Positions 48,876-58,339 of a stretch of 64,000 bases of DNA are shown here, in pieces. Position 1 is the first letter of the stretch. Each line of letters starts with the position of its first letter. Source of the DNA: JBBIQV01 sp964555285 (lineage in GTDB: Bacteria > Nitrospirota > Nitrospiria > Nitrospirales > Nitrospiraceae); contig CAZKRM010000011.1 in assembly GCA_964555285.1 (NCBI GenBank), positions 1-64,000 of the forward strand. Reading direction: 5' to 3'. The position numbers and the translations under genes are program-made. The notes beneath the pieces are model-generated. The model ran no database searches and had not been told where the DNA came from. It was given only the letters and a program-made list of their open reading frames with translations.

Positions 48876-51506
48876 ATGAGCCACCACGCAGAGGGTCTTC
48901 GCCACGCCTTCATCCGCTACTTCGAGGAGCAGGGCCACCGCGCTGTTCCGAGTGCGCCCCTGATTCCGCAGGCAGACCCCACGTTGCTCTTCACCAACGC
49001 CGGCATGAATCAGTTCAAACGGGTGTTCCTCGGCGAGGACCAGCGTTCGTACAAGCGGGCCGTCACGGTGCAGAAATGTCTCCGGGCCGGCGGGAAACAT
49101 AACGATTTAGAGAACGTCGGTTACACGCGACGGCACCACACCTTCTTTGAGATGTTGGGCAACTTCTCGTTCGGCGACTACTTCAAGGAAGATGCGATTC
49201 GCTTTGGCTGGGAGTTTCTCACGAGGACGGTCGGCCTCGCCAAAGAACGCATGTGGGTGACGGTGTTCAGGGACGATGACGACGCGTTTCGCCTCTGGGA
49301 ACGAATCGGCGTGCCCTCGGCGCGAATTATGCGCTGCGGCGAAAAAGACAACTTCTGGCAGATGGCCGACACAGGGCCCTGCGGGCCTTGCTCAGAAATC
49401 CATTTCGATCAAGGGTCGTCCGTGCCCGGCGACGACACCCCGAACGGCGAAGGCGACCGAGTCATCGAAATCTGGAACCTCGTGTTCATGCAATACAATC
49501 GGGATACGTCCGGCACGTTGCACCCGCTTCCGAAACCCAGCATCGACACCGGCATGGGGCTCGAGCGGTTGGCGGCAGTCGCGCAGGGCAAGCTCAGTAA
49601 TTACGACAGCGATCTGTTCACGCCGTTGCTCAGTGCCATTGGGAATCGGGCGGGTTGTCCCTATGGCAAGCAGGACGCCGCGGATCGCTCCATGCGGGTG
49701 GTGGCGGACCATCTTCGGGCCATTACCTTTCTCATGGCTGATGGGGTTCTGCCGTCCAACGAAGGACGTGGCTATGTGTTGCGGCGGATCTTGAGACGTG
49801 CGGCCAGGCATGGGCGATTGTTAGGGATCGTCGAACCCTTCTTGCACGAGCTGACCGGCGCGGTGATCGCGCAGATGGGGGCGGCCTATCCTGAATTGCC
49901 CGGCGCAGCCGAGTCAGTAGCCGAGGCGACGCGAGGAGAGGAGGAACGGTTCATTGCCACGCTCGATCAAGGCTTGCCGATCCTGAACGATCTGTTGACC
50001 AGGACGCGCGAAGCCGGACAAGCCACGTTGCCGGGCACGGAGGTGTTCAAGCTGTATGACACCTATGGGTTCCCGCTCGACCTCATGACCGAGGCCTGCC
50101 GTGAGCAGGGAATGAAGGTAGACGAAGCCGGATTCGATCGTGCCATTGAAGAGCAGCGGACGCGTGCGAGGAAAACGGCGGGATTCGAAGCGGAGGCCGC
50201 GAGGCCGGTGGTGGCCGAACTGGCCGGGCGAGTCGGCGCAACGCAATTCGTCGGGTACGAGCGGCTCGAGTCGGAGAGCACGGTTCAGGCCATCCTCAAA
50301 GGCGAGCGTCCGGTGAAGGAAGCTGTCCAAGGTGACGAAGTGGAATTGGTCTTCGATGTCACGCCGTTCTATGCCGAAGGCGGCGGGCAGGCCGGAGACC
50401 AAGGGATGCTGAGCGGGCCGGAAGGCCAGGTCGAGATCAAGGACACCACGCGTCCGGTGCCGACCATGATTCTTCACAAAGGGACGGTGCGCGTGGGGCG
50501 AATCCACGAGGGCGAGCGCCTGCGGATGAGCGTGAACCAGACGACGCGACAGGATGCGGCGCGTAACCACACGGCGACCCATTTGGTGCATGCCGCGTTG
50601 CGCGAGCTGCTGGGGCCTCATGTGAAGCAGTACGGCTCACTGGTGGCGCCCAACCGGCTCCGCTTCGACTTCGCTCATTTCCGGCCCCTGTCGTCGCGGG
50701 ACATCGATGAAATCGAGTCGGTCGTGAACGAGCAAGTCAGACGCAACGAGGCGGTGCGCACCGAGGTGATGGGCGTGCAGGATGCGGTGGCCGGCGGAGC
50801 CTTGGCGTTCTTCGGCGACAAGTATGGGGATCACGTCCGTGTGGTGAGCATCGAGTCCTTCAGCAAGGAACTGTGCGGCGGGACGCATTGCCGGCACACC
50901 GGCGAGATCGGGGTCTTCCGCATTGTGTCTGAGACCGGCGTGGCAGCCGGTGTGCGGCGCATCGAAGCGCAGACCGGCAGTGGGGCGTTGGCCCACATGA
51001 AACGGCTTGAGGCGGATATCCGGCAGTTGTCCGATGTCTTGAAAGTGGGGCCCGCTGAACTGGTGGCGAAGACGAGGAAGCTTGCGATCCAACTTAAAGA
51101 GAAAGAACGAGAGCTTGAAGAAATGAAACTTCGTGTGGCGAGCGGCTCGGCCGTCGATTCGGCCGCCAAGACGGTTCAGGGCGTGAAGGTGCATGCGCAA
51201 CGTACCGATGGCCTGGATGTCAACGGCATGCGGGCGTTGGCGGATCAACTGCGGGACAAGATGAAGAGCGGCGTGATTGCCTTAGGCGCTGTCAACGAGG
51301 GTAAGGTGACGTTGCTGGTGGTGGTGACGAAGGATCTCCTCCCGAAGCTCAAAGCCGGCGAGTTGATCAAGGACATGGCGGCGGAAGTCGGAGGAACGGG
51401 TGGGGGACGTCCCGAGATGGCGCAGGCGGGAGGGAAGAACCCCGAGCGACTTGGGACGGCGTTGGAAAAGGTTTTTGGACTAGTCGAATCGGCGTTGCAG
51501 CGGTAA
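48876..51506 (+). CDS. alaS: Alanyl-tRNA synthetase
   Basis: The 876-residue enzyme has all parts: the class II catalytic core ('HRAVPSAPLIPQADPTLLFT' and 'RRHHTFFEMLGNFSFGDYFK'), the tRNA-recognition region, the editing domain with 'DAARNHTATHLVHAALRELL' and the zinc-binding 'KELCGGTHCRHTGEIGVFRI', and a C-terminal DHHA1 domain with coiled coil. It charges tRNA-Ala and clears Ser/Gly errors. It starts six bases after recX. Confidence 0.97.
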   Translation: MSHHAEGLRHAFIRYFEEQGHRAVPSAPLIPQADPTLLFTNAGMNQFKRVFLGEDQRSYKRAVTVQKCLRAGGKHNDLENVGYTRRHHTFFEMLGNFSFGDYFKEDAIRFGWEFLTRTVGLAKERMWVTVFRDDDDAFRLWERIGVPSARIMRCGEKDNFWQMADTGPCGPCSEIHFDQGSSVPGDDTPNGEGDRVIEIWNLVFMQYNRDTSGTLHPLPKPSIDTGMGLERLAAVAQGKLSNYDSDLFTPLLSAIGNRAGCPYGKQDAADRSMRVVADHLRAITFLMADGVLPSNEGRGYVLRRILRRAARHGRLLGIVEPFLHELTGAVIAQMGAAYPELPGAAESVAEATRGEEERFIATLDQGLPILNDLLTRTREAGQATLPGTEVFKLYDTYGFPLDLMTEACREQGMKVDEAGFDRAIEEQRTRARKTAGFEAEAARPVVAELAGRVGATQFVGYERLESESTVQAILKGERPVKEAVQGDEVELVFDVTPFYAEGGGQAGDQGMLSGPEGQVEIKDTTRPVPTMILHKGTVRVGRIHEGERLRMSVNQTTRQDAARNHTATHLVHAALRELLGPHVKQYGSLVAPNRLRFDFAHFRPLSSRDIDEIESVVNEQVRRNEAVRTEVMGVQDAVAGGALAFFGDKYGDHVRVVSIESFSKELCGGTHCRHTGEIGVFRIVSETGVAAGVRRIEAQTGSGALAHMKRLEADIRQLSDVLKVGPAELVAKTRKLAIQLKEKERELEEMKLRVASGSAVDSAAKTVQGVKVHAQRTDGLDVNGMRALADQLRDKMKSGVIALGAVNEGKVTLLVVVTKDLLPKLKAGELIKDMAAEVGGTGGGRPEMAQAGGKNPERLGTALEKVFGLVESALQR

Positions 51507-51510
51507 ACTG

Positions 51511-52104
51511 ATGTTGAAAGCACGCATCCTCGCGCTGGATTATGGAACGAAGCGGATCGGCGTGGCCGTCAGCGATGAGTTGGGATGGACGGCGCAGCCG
51601 GTTGAAACGTTCGAGCGGCGGACGATCGAGAAAGACCTCGCGCACATTCTGGAACTGGTGCAAGTCCATGAAGTGGATCGGGTCGTCCTCGGTCTCCCGC
51701 TGCGGTTGAACGGCGAAATGGGCCCTGCAGCTCAGGCCGTCCAACAATTTGCCGATCGTCTCGAACAGGTGCTGCCCGTGCCGGTGGTCATGTGGGACGA
51801 GCGGATGACCACCAAATCGGCCGAGGAACTGCTCATCGCCGCCGATGTCGGTCGCAAGAAGCGCAAAGGCATCGTCGATCGGATCGCGGCGGCGATCCTG
51901 TTGAAAAGTTACCTTGAGAGCCTCACGACAACCGATGCGCCGTTCGATGTTCATTCCGCCGGTGACGTAACCGACGCGTGCGTGGTCGCATCGCACGAGG
52001 GTACCTCCGCAGATGACGAAGACCGCACAGCTGATACTCGGACTCCTCGCGATGGCGGTGGTCATCGTCGCGGTGGCCGGATATCAGATGATCCGCTGGG
52101 CTGA
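51511..52104 (+). CDS. ruvX: Holliday junction resolvase-like RuvX/YqgF with long C-terminal tail
   Basis: The RNase H-like core (residues about 1-138) shows 'ILALDYGTKRIGVAVSDELG', 'DRVVLGLPLRLNGEMG', 'VMWDERMTTKSAEELL' and 'KRKGIVDRIAAAILLKSYL'. RuvX/YqgF processes the 5' end of 16S rRNA precursor. The protein is 197 residues, longer than the usual ~140; the last 60 residues are polar and basic, and 31 codons overlap mltG in another frame. The tail is probably an unselected read-through or a mutual constraint. It starts four bases after alaS. Confidence 0.9.
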   Translation: MLKARILALDYGTKRIGVAVSDELGWTAQPVETFERRTIEKDLAHILELVQVHEVDRVVLGLPLRLNGEMGPAAQAVQQFADRLEQVLPVPVVMWDERMTTKSAEELLIAADVGRKKRKGIVDRIAAAILLKSYLESLTTTDAPFDVHSAGDVTDACVVASHEGTSADDEDRTADTRTPRDGGGHRRGGRISDDPLG

Positions 52105-53068
52105 ACGCCCGGTTGTCACAGAGGCCGACAAGCCCCCCTCTAAGATCGTGACTATTCCGGAAGGCTCGACCTTCCAGCAAGTGGCCTCGCTCTTAGCACG
52201 TGAGCAACTCATCAAAAGTCGATCTGCGTTCCTGGTGCTTGGCAAAGCCAATGCGGCCGACCGCAAAATCCATCCCGGCGAATACGAGTTCAACGCCGCG
52301 ATGCTCCCGCACGATATTCTCGGCAAGCTGCTGGCGGGAAAAGTGGTGTTGCATCCGGTGACGGTGCCCGAGGGGTTCACGATGGGACAGATTGTGGAGC
52401 TTGTGAGCCAGCAAGGCATCGCCGATCCGGTTGAGTTCCTGCGGCTGGCGAAGGACCAGACCTTTATCCGTTCCCTTGGTATCCAGACGGACACGCTCGA
52501 AGGCTATCTGTTTCCAGACACGTATCGGTTTGCCAGGGCGACGAAGGCGAAAGAGGTGATCCAGACGATGGTCAACAACCTGTGGCAGGTCTTCACGCCG
52601 GACCTGCGTGACCGTGCCAAGCACCTCAACATGACGGTCCATGAGGTGCTGACCCTCGCGTCCGTCGTGGAGAAGGAGGCGAAGGTAGGGACTGAACGAC
52701 AATTGATCGCGGCAGTGTTTCATAATCGGCTGAAGCGCCGTATCCCGCTGCAAAGCGATCCGACGGTGATTTACGGGATTCCGTCGTTTAACGGCAATCT
52801 GCGGAAGAACGATCTGTCGAGCCCGAGCCCCTACAATACCTACCGTGTCCGGGGGTTGCCTCCGGGACCTATCGCGAGTCCCGGCGCCCAGGCCATTCGG
52901 GCAGTCCTGTACCCTGCGACCACCCCGTACCTGTACTTCGTTGCGCGCAACGACGGCACCCACCAGTTTTCTGCGACCCTGGCGGAACATAACCTGGCCG
53001 TTGAGAAATATCAGCGCCGTCCGTTTCGGAAATCCGGATTGAAGCAGGTTCTAGCGCGGGGTGCCTAG
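52013..53068 (+). CDS. mltG: Endolytic murein transglycosylase MltG
   Basis: The 351-residue protein has one N-terminal membrane segment (LILGLLAMAVVIVAVAGYQM), a LysM-like part ('TIPEGSTFQQVASLLARE') and the YceG domain: 'DTLEGYLFPDTYRFARA', 'LASVVEKEAKVGTERQLIAA' with the catalytic Glu in VEKEA, and 'YNTYRVRGLPPGPIASPG'. It cuts nascent peptidoglycan strands at the membrane. GAGGG precedes the ATG, which lies inside the end of ruvX. Confidence 0.94.
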   Translation: MTKTAQLILGLLAMAVVIVAVAGYQMIRWAERPVVTEADKPPSKIVTIPEGSTFQQVASLLAREQLIKSRSAFLVLGKANAADRKIHPGEYEFNAAMLPHDILGKLLAGKVVLHPVTVPEGFTMGQIVELVSQQGIADPVEFLRLAKDQTFIRSLGIQTDTLEGYLFPDTYRFARATKAKEVIQTMVNNLWQVFTPDLRDRAKHLNMTVHEVLTLASVVEKEAKVGTERQLIAAVFHNRLKRRIPLQSDPTVIYGIPSFNGNLRKNDLSSPSPYNTYRVRGLPPGPIASPGAQAIRAVLYPATTPYLYFVARNDGTHQFSATLAEHNLAVEKYQRRPFRKSGLKQVLARGA

Positions 53069-53109
53069 CCCGGATTATCCACCCCATCGTGCACGTGGAG
53101 TTTTCAACC

Positions 53110-53805
53110 ATGACCACATGGACCCTGCCTTCTCAGCTTGCGTCCTGCCTCGACCATACGATCTTGCGTCCCGAAGCCACCAAGGCGGACGTGCTGCGTC
53201 TTTGTCAGGAAGCCAAACAGTACGGCTTTACCGTCATCTTTGTGCCGCCCTGTTACATCGATGAGGCGGTTGCGGCGGTGGCCGGCACGGCGATCCGGGT
53301 CGGCATTCCCATTGGATTTCCGTTGGGCGGACATACCACAGCGAGCAAAGTGGCCGAAGCGGTTGAGGCGGTGGCTCGGGGTGCCAAGGTATTGGACATG
53401 GTCATCAATGTCAGTCGGCTCAAATCAGGCGACTACGATCTGGTACGCGCGGACATGGCGGAGGTGGTCAAGGCCACGCCGAGGATCGAGCACAAGGTTA
53501 TCTTGGAAACGTGCTATCTCACGCGCGAAGAAAAACTGACGGCCTGCCGGCTGGCAGTGGAAGCGGGGATGGACTATGTGAAGACCTCCACCGGATTCGG
53601 CGCCGCCGGGGCGACGGTGGAAGACGTGCGATTGATGAAAGATGCGGTGGCAGGCCGCGCGAAAGTGAAGGCCTCCGGCGGAATTCGCGACCTGAAGACG
53701 ACGCTCGCGATGTTGGACGCAGGGGCGGATCGTATCGGCACGAGTGCGAGTCTCAAGATTATGGACGAGTGGACTCTTCAGCCTTCTGTTATAGTGCGCG
53801 CATGA
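53110..53805 (+). CDS. deoC: Deoxyribose-phosphate aldolase
   Basis: The 231-residue TIM-barrel enzyme has the Schiff-base lysine in 'DYVKTSTGFGAAGATVEDV' and the second lysine in 'VKASGGIRDLKTTLAML', with 'LDHTILRPEATKADVLRLC' at the start. It splits deoxyribose 5-phosphate to acetaldehyde and glyceraldehyde 3-phosphate. A GTG at 53089 would add seven residues; the ATG at 53110 has GTGGAG upstream. Its stop overlaps deoB (ATGA), so the two form a nucleoside-salvage operon. Confidence 0.94.
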   Translation: MTTWTLPSQLASCLDHTILRPEATKADVLRLCQEAKQYGFTVIFVPPCYIDEAVAAVAGTAIRVGIPIGFPLGGHTTASKVAEAVEAVARGAKVLDMVINVSRLKSGDYDLVRADMAEVVKATPRIEHKVILETCYLTREEKLTACRLAVEAGMDYVKTSTGFGAAGATVEDVRLMKDAVAGRAKVKASGGIRDLKTTLAMLDAGADRIGTSASLKIMDEWTLQPSVIVRA

Positions 53806-54959
53806 TTAATCGGATTGTCCTCATCATGTTAGATGGACTGGGTGTCGGCGCGTTGCCGGATGCAGCGGCGTACGGCGATGAGGGCTGCAACACGCTGGCA
53901 CATCTGGCCGAAGCGTCGGGTGGATTGACGCTTCCGAATTTGGAGATGCTGGGGCTGGGCAACATCGGCAAGTTCAAAGGCATCCGGGCGATGGAGCAGC
54001 CCGTCGGCTGCTTCGGGACAATGGGGTTCACTTCACCAGGGAAAGATTCGCTGGTCGGCCATTGGGAGTGTGCGGGGCTGTCTGTTGAGAAGACCGCGCC
54101 GGTCGTCAGGAACGAATTTCCCAAGCAGCTCCTGGAAGCCTTCCAGACCGCCTTTGGCCGGAAGACGTTGGGGAATCGACAGGCCATAGGAATGATGTTG
54201 GTTCAGGAATATGGGGTTGAACATCTGAACACCGGGGCGCCGATCGTCTGGGCAGATTCGGGTGGGACTTTTCATGTCGCGACCCATGAATCGGGAATCC
54301 GACCGGAGGAGCTCTATAAGCTCTGCCGCGAAGCCCGCCGTCTTCTCAAGGGAACCGATCCGCGAGTGCGGGTTGTGGCACGACCATTCGTCGGCCAAGC
54401 CGGCAGGTTCATCATGACGGAACGGCGGCGCGATTTCACGGGCGAGCCACCGGGCCAGACGTTGCTGGATACGTTGAACCGGGCCGGCCAGCTCGTGATG
54501 GGGGTGGGGAAAGTCAGCGATCTCTTTGGCGGGCGAGGGGTGACGAAGTCCACGCTTGCCTGTTCCTTAGCGAAGGCCATGGACGAAACAGAAAAGATCT
54601 TGCGCAAGGTGCCGCGCGGGTTGATCTGGGTGAACATCGAGATGATCGGCGCTGATCCAGCGACGTCCACCGGCGCCCTCCAGGAATTCGATCGCCGGCT
54701 TAAGGAACTGCAACATATTGTTCGGCCTGGAGATCTGTTGTGTCTGACGGCAGATCATGGGTACGACCTGAGCAAGGCGGCGCCTGCTCACTCGCGCGAG
54801 TCTGTGCCGATCCTGGTGAGCGGGCCCAAGCTGGCCCACGGAGTCAATCTCGGGACGCGCGCCACGGCGGCCGATCTCGGACAGACTATTGCGGAAGCGC
54901 TGAAAGCCGATCGGTTGCCCTGCGGCGAGAGCTTCTTAGATGCGCTCCGGCCGGGATAG
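53802..54959 (+). CDS. deoB: Phosphopentomutase with a serine at the nucleophile position
   Basis: The 385-residue protein is a DeoB-type alkaline-phosphatase-superfamily enzyme: 'RIVLIMLDGLGVGALPDAA', 'YGDEGCNTLAHLAEASGG', 'PILVSGPKLAHGVNLGTRA' and 'CLTADHGYD'. It moves phosphate between C1 and C5 of (deoxy)ribose. The segment normally KDTxTGHWE reads KDSLVGHWE, so the phosphorylated Thr is replaced by Ser, and the next changes resemble the NSEVGH motif of cofactor-independent phosphoglycerate mutase. With deoC adjacent, phosphopentomutase is still the best call. Confidence 0.9.
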   Translation: MINRIVLIMLDGLGVGALPDAAAYGDEGCNTLAHLAEASGGLTLPNLEMLGLGNIGKFKGIRAMEQPVGCFGTMGFTSPGKDSLVGHWECAGLSVEKTAPVVRNEFPKQLLEAFQTAFGRKTLGNRQAIGMMLVQEYGVEHLNTGAPIVWADSGGTFHVATHESGIRPEELYKLCREARRLLKGTDPRVRVVARPFVGQAGRFIMTERRRDFTGEPPGQTLLDTLNRAGQLVMGVGKVSDLFGGRGVTKSTLACSLAKAMDETEKILRKVPRGLIWVNIEMIGADPATSTGALQEFDRRLKELQHIVRPGDLLCLTADHGYDLSKAAPAHSRESVPILVSGPKLAHGVNLGTRATAADLGQTIAEALKADRLPCGESFLDALRPG

Positions 54960-55019
54960 CGAACACGTGAAACGTGAGGCGTGAAGCGGTCGAACACGCA
55001 TGACGCGTCACGAGGATGC

Positions 55020-55478
55020 ATGTCGTACGAAGCAAGACTCAAGGACCTCGGCATCGAATTGCCGGCGGCGCCCAAGCCGGTGGCAACCTACATCCCGGCC
55101 GTGCAGGTCGGCGAATTGCTGTTTCTGAGCGGGGTGCTTCCATTCCGTGCCGGTCAATTGGGATTGACGGGCAAGCTTGGGCGAGACCTCTCTGTGGAGC
55201 AGGGGGCAGAAGCCGCGCGCGTGGCCTTGCTCAACGCGCTGGCGATCGTGCGGAACGAATTGGGGACGCTCGACCGGGTGAAACGGATCGTGCGCATGGT
55301 CGGACATGTTGCGTCCGCCGAAGGGTTTGTGCAGCATCCGATGGTGATCAACGGCGCGTCCGATCTCCTCGTGCAGATCTTCGGAGAATCCGGCCGCCAT
55401 GCGCGGGTGGCGCTCGGGGCGGCTGAGCTGCCGCTGAACGCGCCGATAGAGCTGGAGCTGATCGTTCAAGTCTGCTGA
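55020..55478 (+). CDS. RidA/YjgF-family protein
   Basis: The 152-residue protein matches the long RidA subgroup (YjgF-like, about 150 residues): 'YEARLKDLGIELPAAPKPVA', 'GELLFLSGVLPFRAGQLGLT', 'VRMVGHVASAEGFVQHPMVI' and 'HARVALGAAELPLNAPIELE'. Classical RidA hydrolyses reactive enamines and has a conserved Arg; here ARVALGAAELP keeps the Arg position. The upstream frame is open to 54981, but the ATG at 55020 has a GAGG before it. Confidence 0.85.
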   Translation: MSYEARLKDLGIELPAAPKPVATYIPAVQVGELLFLSGVLPFRAGQLGLTGKLGRDLSVEQGAEAARVALLNALAIVRNELGTLDRVKRIVRMVGHVASAEGFVQHPMVINGASDLLVQIFGESGRHARVALGAAELPLNAPIELELIVQVC

Positions 55479-55522
55479 GCGGATCGGCAAGGGGTTCTGT
55501 CGAAATCCTCACCGAGGGGCAC

Positions 55523-56419
55523 GTGACGGGGACGTTTTCCATGCGGGTGATCGGTATGGTGCTGTCGGTCGTGTGTTGCACGAGCGCGGTCGCTTTCGCG
55601 GAGGGGGAGGGGCCGTCATCTGCGGAGTCCTCGCGACTCGACGATGGGAGCCGTATGTACATCGATCTGTCGTTTGCCACCTGGCATCCGCGTGGCCGGT
55701 CCATGTCTCAAATTGCGCCGGCGATTCGTGTGAAGCTTGCGGCTGCCGGTTTTGCGGTCGTGCCGAGCCGGACAGATCCCCACGATCTCACCTTGCACGT
55801 GGCGTATCGGGAAGAGCGCGGCAAGCAGTTTCGATTCGACACCTACGGGACGCGGATCACCTGTGCGTTCCTTTTGCAACCGCCTTCCGGGGAGACGCTG
55901 CTGGACCTGACCATCCGGGAAGAGTCCGGCGACTATGATTTCGGAACCGCTCCCTATTTGGAGGCGATCGAGAAATTTGAGACGAATCCCTATTTCTATT
56001 TTCTGGGTGAGATCGTCAACGAGCGGGTCAACGCCAAGACCGACACCACGGATGCCTTGATCCAGGGTCTCTCGCGGATGGTGCAAGCAGAGCCGCGTCG
56101 GGATGGACAGCTCCCGACAGGAGGCGATTATTCCTTGGCGCAGAGCGAAACCGTCTACAGTTTGCTGGCCAGGGAGAATACCATCAAGGAACTTGGGCGG
56201 CTCAAAGATGCCCGTGCTGTGCCGGTCCTCACGAGCCTCTTGACTCATGCGAGCCCCCAAGTCCGGCTGACGGCTATCGAGGCCTTGCGAGGGATGCACT
56301 GGTCTGCCGAGGCCCGGTTCGGCCTCGAGCGGCTGGCGATTCAAGACCCTGATCGCGACGTACAGCAAGCCGCGACGCACGTACTCGCCGGCTCGAATAC
56401 CCCGTCGTTGTACCCGTGA
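55523..56419 (+). CDS. Exported protein with C-terminal HEAT repeats
   Basis: The 298-residue protein has a signal peptide ending near 'AVAFA'. The N-terminal half (about 40-200) contains 'YIDLSFATWHPRGRSMSQIA' and beta-rich text but no recognised family. Residues about 225-295 form HEAT-like repeats, 'LKDARAVPVLTSLLTHASPQ' and 'VRLTAIEALRGMHWSAEAR', which mediate protein contacts. The GTG start has GAGGGG upstream; an ATG six codons later is the alternative. Partners are unknown. Confidence 0.7.
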   Translation: MTGTFSMRVIGMVLSVVCCTSAVAFAEGEGPSSAESSRLDDGSRMYIDLSFATWHPRGRSMSQIAPAIRVKLAAAGFAVVPSRTDPHDLTLHVAYREERGKQFRFDTYGTRITCAFLLQPPSGETLLDLTIREESGDYDFGTAPYLEAIEKFETNPYFYFLGEIVNERVNAKTDTTDALIQGLSRMVQAEPRRDGQLPTGGDYSLAQSETVYSLLARENTIKELGRLKDARAVPVLTSLLTHASPQVRLTAIEALRGMHWSAEARFGLERLAIQDPDRDVQQAATHVLAGSNTPSLYP

Positions 56420-56434
56420 TGGTGAGGCGCTGCC

Positions 56435-56464
56435 TTGACATGAAAAAAATCTGCTTGTTATAGT
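56435..56464 (+). promoter_or_regulatory. Strong promoter of the IPT/TIG gene
   Basis: TTGACA (56435-56440) and TATAGT (56459-56464) are spaced by 18 bases. The start point near 56471 would give a leader of about 178 bases before the ATG at 56649, much longer than elsewhere in the window. No known riboswitch fold was recognised in it. Confidence 0.65.
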
Positions 56465-56648
56465 CCTCCTGTCCCTTCGCTTGACGCTGCACCCCCTGTT
56501 CTGGCCTGCATGCCTCAGTTGCGTGGGGTTTCCGTGCCACGTGTGGGGCGCTTGCCTTCGCGACACTCTGTCAGGTTGAGAATCGTCACCGGCGTCTGTC
56601 TACGCGGTGCTCACTGGGCGAAGGCGCCTGTCATACTGGAGTCACACC

Positions 56649-58328
56649 ATGAAGGCGTTCACGAGTCTACTCTGTGGCGGGATGGTGCTCCTGGCGTCTG
56701 CAGGGTCGGCGCCGGCAGCTTCTGCAGCGAGTTCCGCCCGTCTCACTCCCGAAGCGGCATCGCCTGGGGCCATGGTCTCCATCGAGGGGAAGGGATTCGG
56801 CCCCTTCAAGTCGGCTCAATTCAATCGGGTGACGTTCAACGGCGTGCCTGCGCTGATCCAACGATGGGATACGGGGTTTATTGAAGTCAAGGTTCCGTTC
56901 CAGGTGTCGAATGGCCCCGTGCAAGTGGTTGCGGGGAAAAAACACATCCCGGTCGGGACCTTCACCGTCCAGCGGCCTGCCATCGAGGCGTTGACGCCGA
57001 GTGAAGCAGAACCGGGGACGACGGTGCACATTGTCGGCGAGCATTTCGGCAATACGGCCGGCCCGCGAGATCCCAATTCGATGTTCGGCGTGAACGATGT
57101 GGTCATCGGCGGCATACAAGTTCGTCCGCGTCGCTGGAAGGACGACAACATCGAGGTGGAGATTCCAGCCAACGCGGCGTCCGGGGATGTGGTCGTGCGG
57201 CTGGCATCTTCCGATCCGTTGCCGGATGGGTCCTGTTGCTCGCCGGTCCGTTACACGATCAGTAACGCCATGCCGCTGAAACTGATTCCCTCGGTGCGCG
57301 TCGATCCACTCTACGGCCCGGTCGGGACGAAAGTCGTCTTGTTCGGGCGAGGATTCGGCGCGACCAAGGGAGCCGACGATGCCGTCCTGTTTAGTGGACG
57401 CCCGGCAACGGTGGCGCGCTGGATCGATAACATGATCGTCGCGCACGTGCCGCTGGACGCGGCCAGCGGTCCGATTGTGCTCAAGAGTCAGGGTGTGGAG
57501 CGGACGGTGGGAACCTTTACGGTGCATGTTCCGAAGGCCGCGGCGGTGACCCCATCGAGCGCGCCCATCGGGACGCTGATCAAAATCACAGGGGAGCATT
57601 TCGGATTCTACTCGGAGAGCGGGTCCACTCCCTTCTCCTTCGTTGATTTTAATAAGGGCGAGAACCGCGTCGAGATCGGAGGGGTCCCGGCGATTATCTA
57701 CCGGTGGCACGATGACCGGATCGATGTCTGGGTGCCGTTCAGCGCGAAGAGCGGTCCGGTCGTCGTGAAGCGCGGCGGCACAAAACCCAACCCCGACGGT
57801 TCCTGTTGCGCGGAACGGGGAATCGTTTCGACCGAGGCAGGGACATTCACGGTGATTACCCCGGCCGTCGAGTCGTTTTCGCCGGCGACCGCTGGGCTGG
57901 ATGAAATCGTGACGATCACAGGCTCTGGGTTCGGCAAGTTCATTAAGACGACGGAGGCGACTCAGCCCGGCCTTGGCGAAGGCGCATTCAAGCTGGATCA
58001 GATTGAGTTGGGAGAAAACGTGTCCCGGACGGAGGTGTTGTTCAACGGCATCGCCGCCGTGGTTGTGTCATGGACCGACAATGAAATCAAGGTTCGGGTG
58101 CCGCACCGCCATGTCTTTGGAATCGGGAAGAAGGCGGAGTTTTCCACGGATCTTGCGACCGGCCCGCTCATCGTTCGCCGCGGTTCCTGGGATCTCTTGC
58201 CGGATGGCAGTTGCTGTACTGCGAAGAAATGGGTGACGTTGGACGTCGGCCAATTCACCATCCGTGCGCAAGGCCTGCCCGACCAGAGCTATTTCATCCC
58301 ATCCCCCGAAGGGGATACAACGAATTGA
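56649..58328 (+). CDS. Exported multi-IPT/TIG-domain protein
   Basis: The 559-residue protein has a signal peptide ending near 'APAAS' and four or five IPT/TIG immunoglobulin-like units, each with 'PxxAxxGxxVxIxGxxFG' followed by a short 'V.F.G..A...RW.D..I.V.VP' strand pair. The segment P-D-G-S-C-C occurs three times (near residues 192, 383 and 518), so six cysteines sit at repeated positions. It was probably assembled by domain duplication. It is likely a surface or periplasmic scaffold; the YCF48-like gene follows at once, so they may work together. Confidence 0.8.
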   Translation: MKAFTSLLCGGMVLLASAGSAPAASAASSARLTPEAASPGAMVSIEGKGFGPFKSAQFNRVTFNGVPALIQRWDTGFIEVKVPFQVSNGPVQVVAGKKHIPVGTFTVQRPAIEALTPSEAEPGTTVHIVGEHFGNTAGPRDPNSMFGVNDVVIGGIQVRPRRWKDDNIEVEIPANAASGDVVVRLASSDPLPDGSCCSPVRYTISNAMPLKLIPSVRVDPLYGPVGTKVVLFGRGFGATKGADDAVLFSGRPATVARWIDNMIVAHVPLDAASGPIVLKSQGVERTVGTFTVHVPKAAAVTPSSAPIGTLIKITGEHFGFYSESGSTPFSFVDFNKGENRVEIGGVPAIIYRWHDDRIDVWVPFSAKSGPVVVKRGGTKPNPDGSCCAERGIVSTEAGTFTVITPAVESFSPATAGLDEIVTITGSGFGKFIKTTEATQPGLGEGAFKLDQIELGENVSRTEVLFNGIAAVVVSWTDNEIKVRVPHRHVFGIGKKAEFSTDLATGPLIVRRGSWDLLPDGSCCTAKKWVTLDVGQFTIRAQGLPDQSYFIPSPEGDTTN

Positions 58329-58339
58329 AACCAGTTCGG

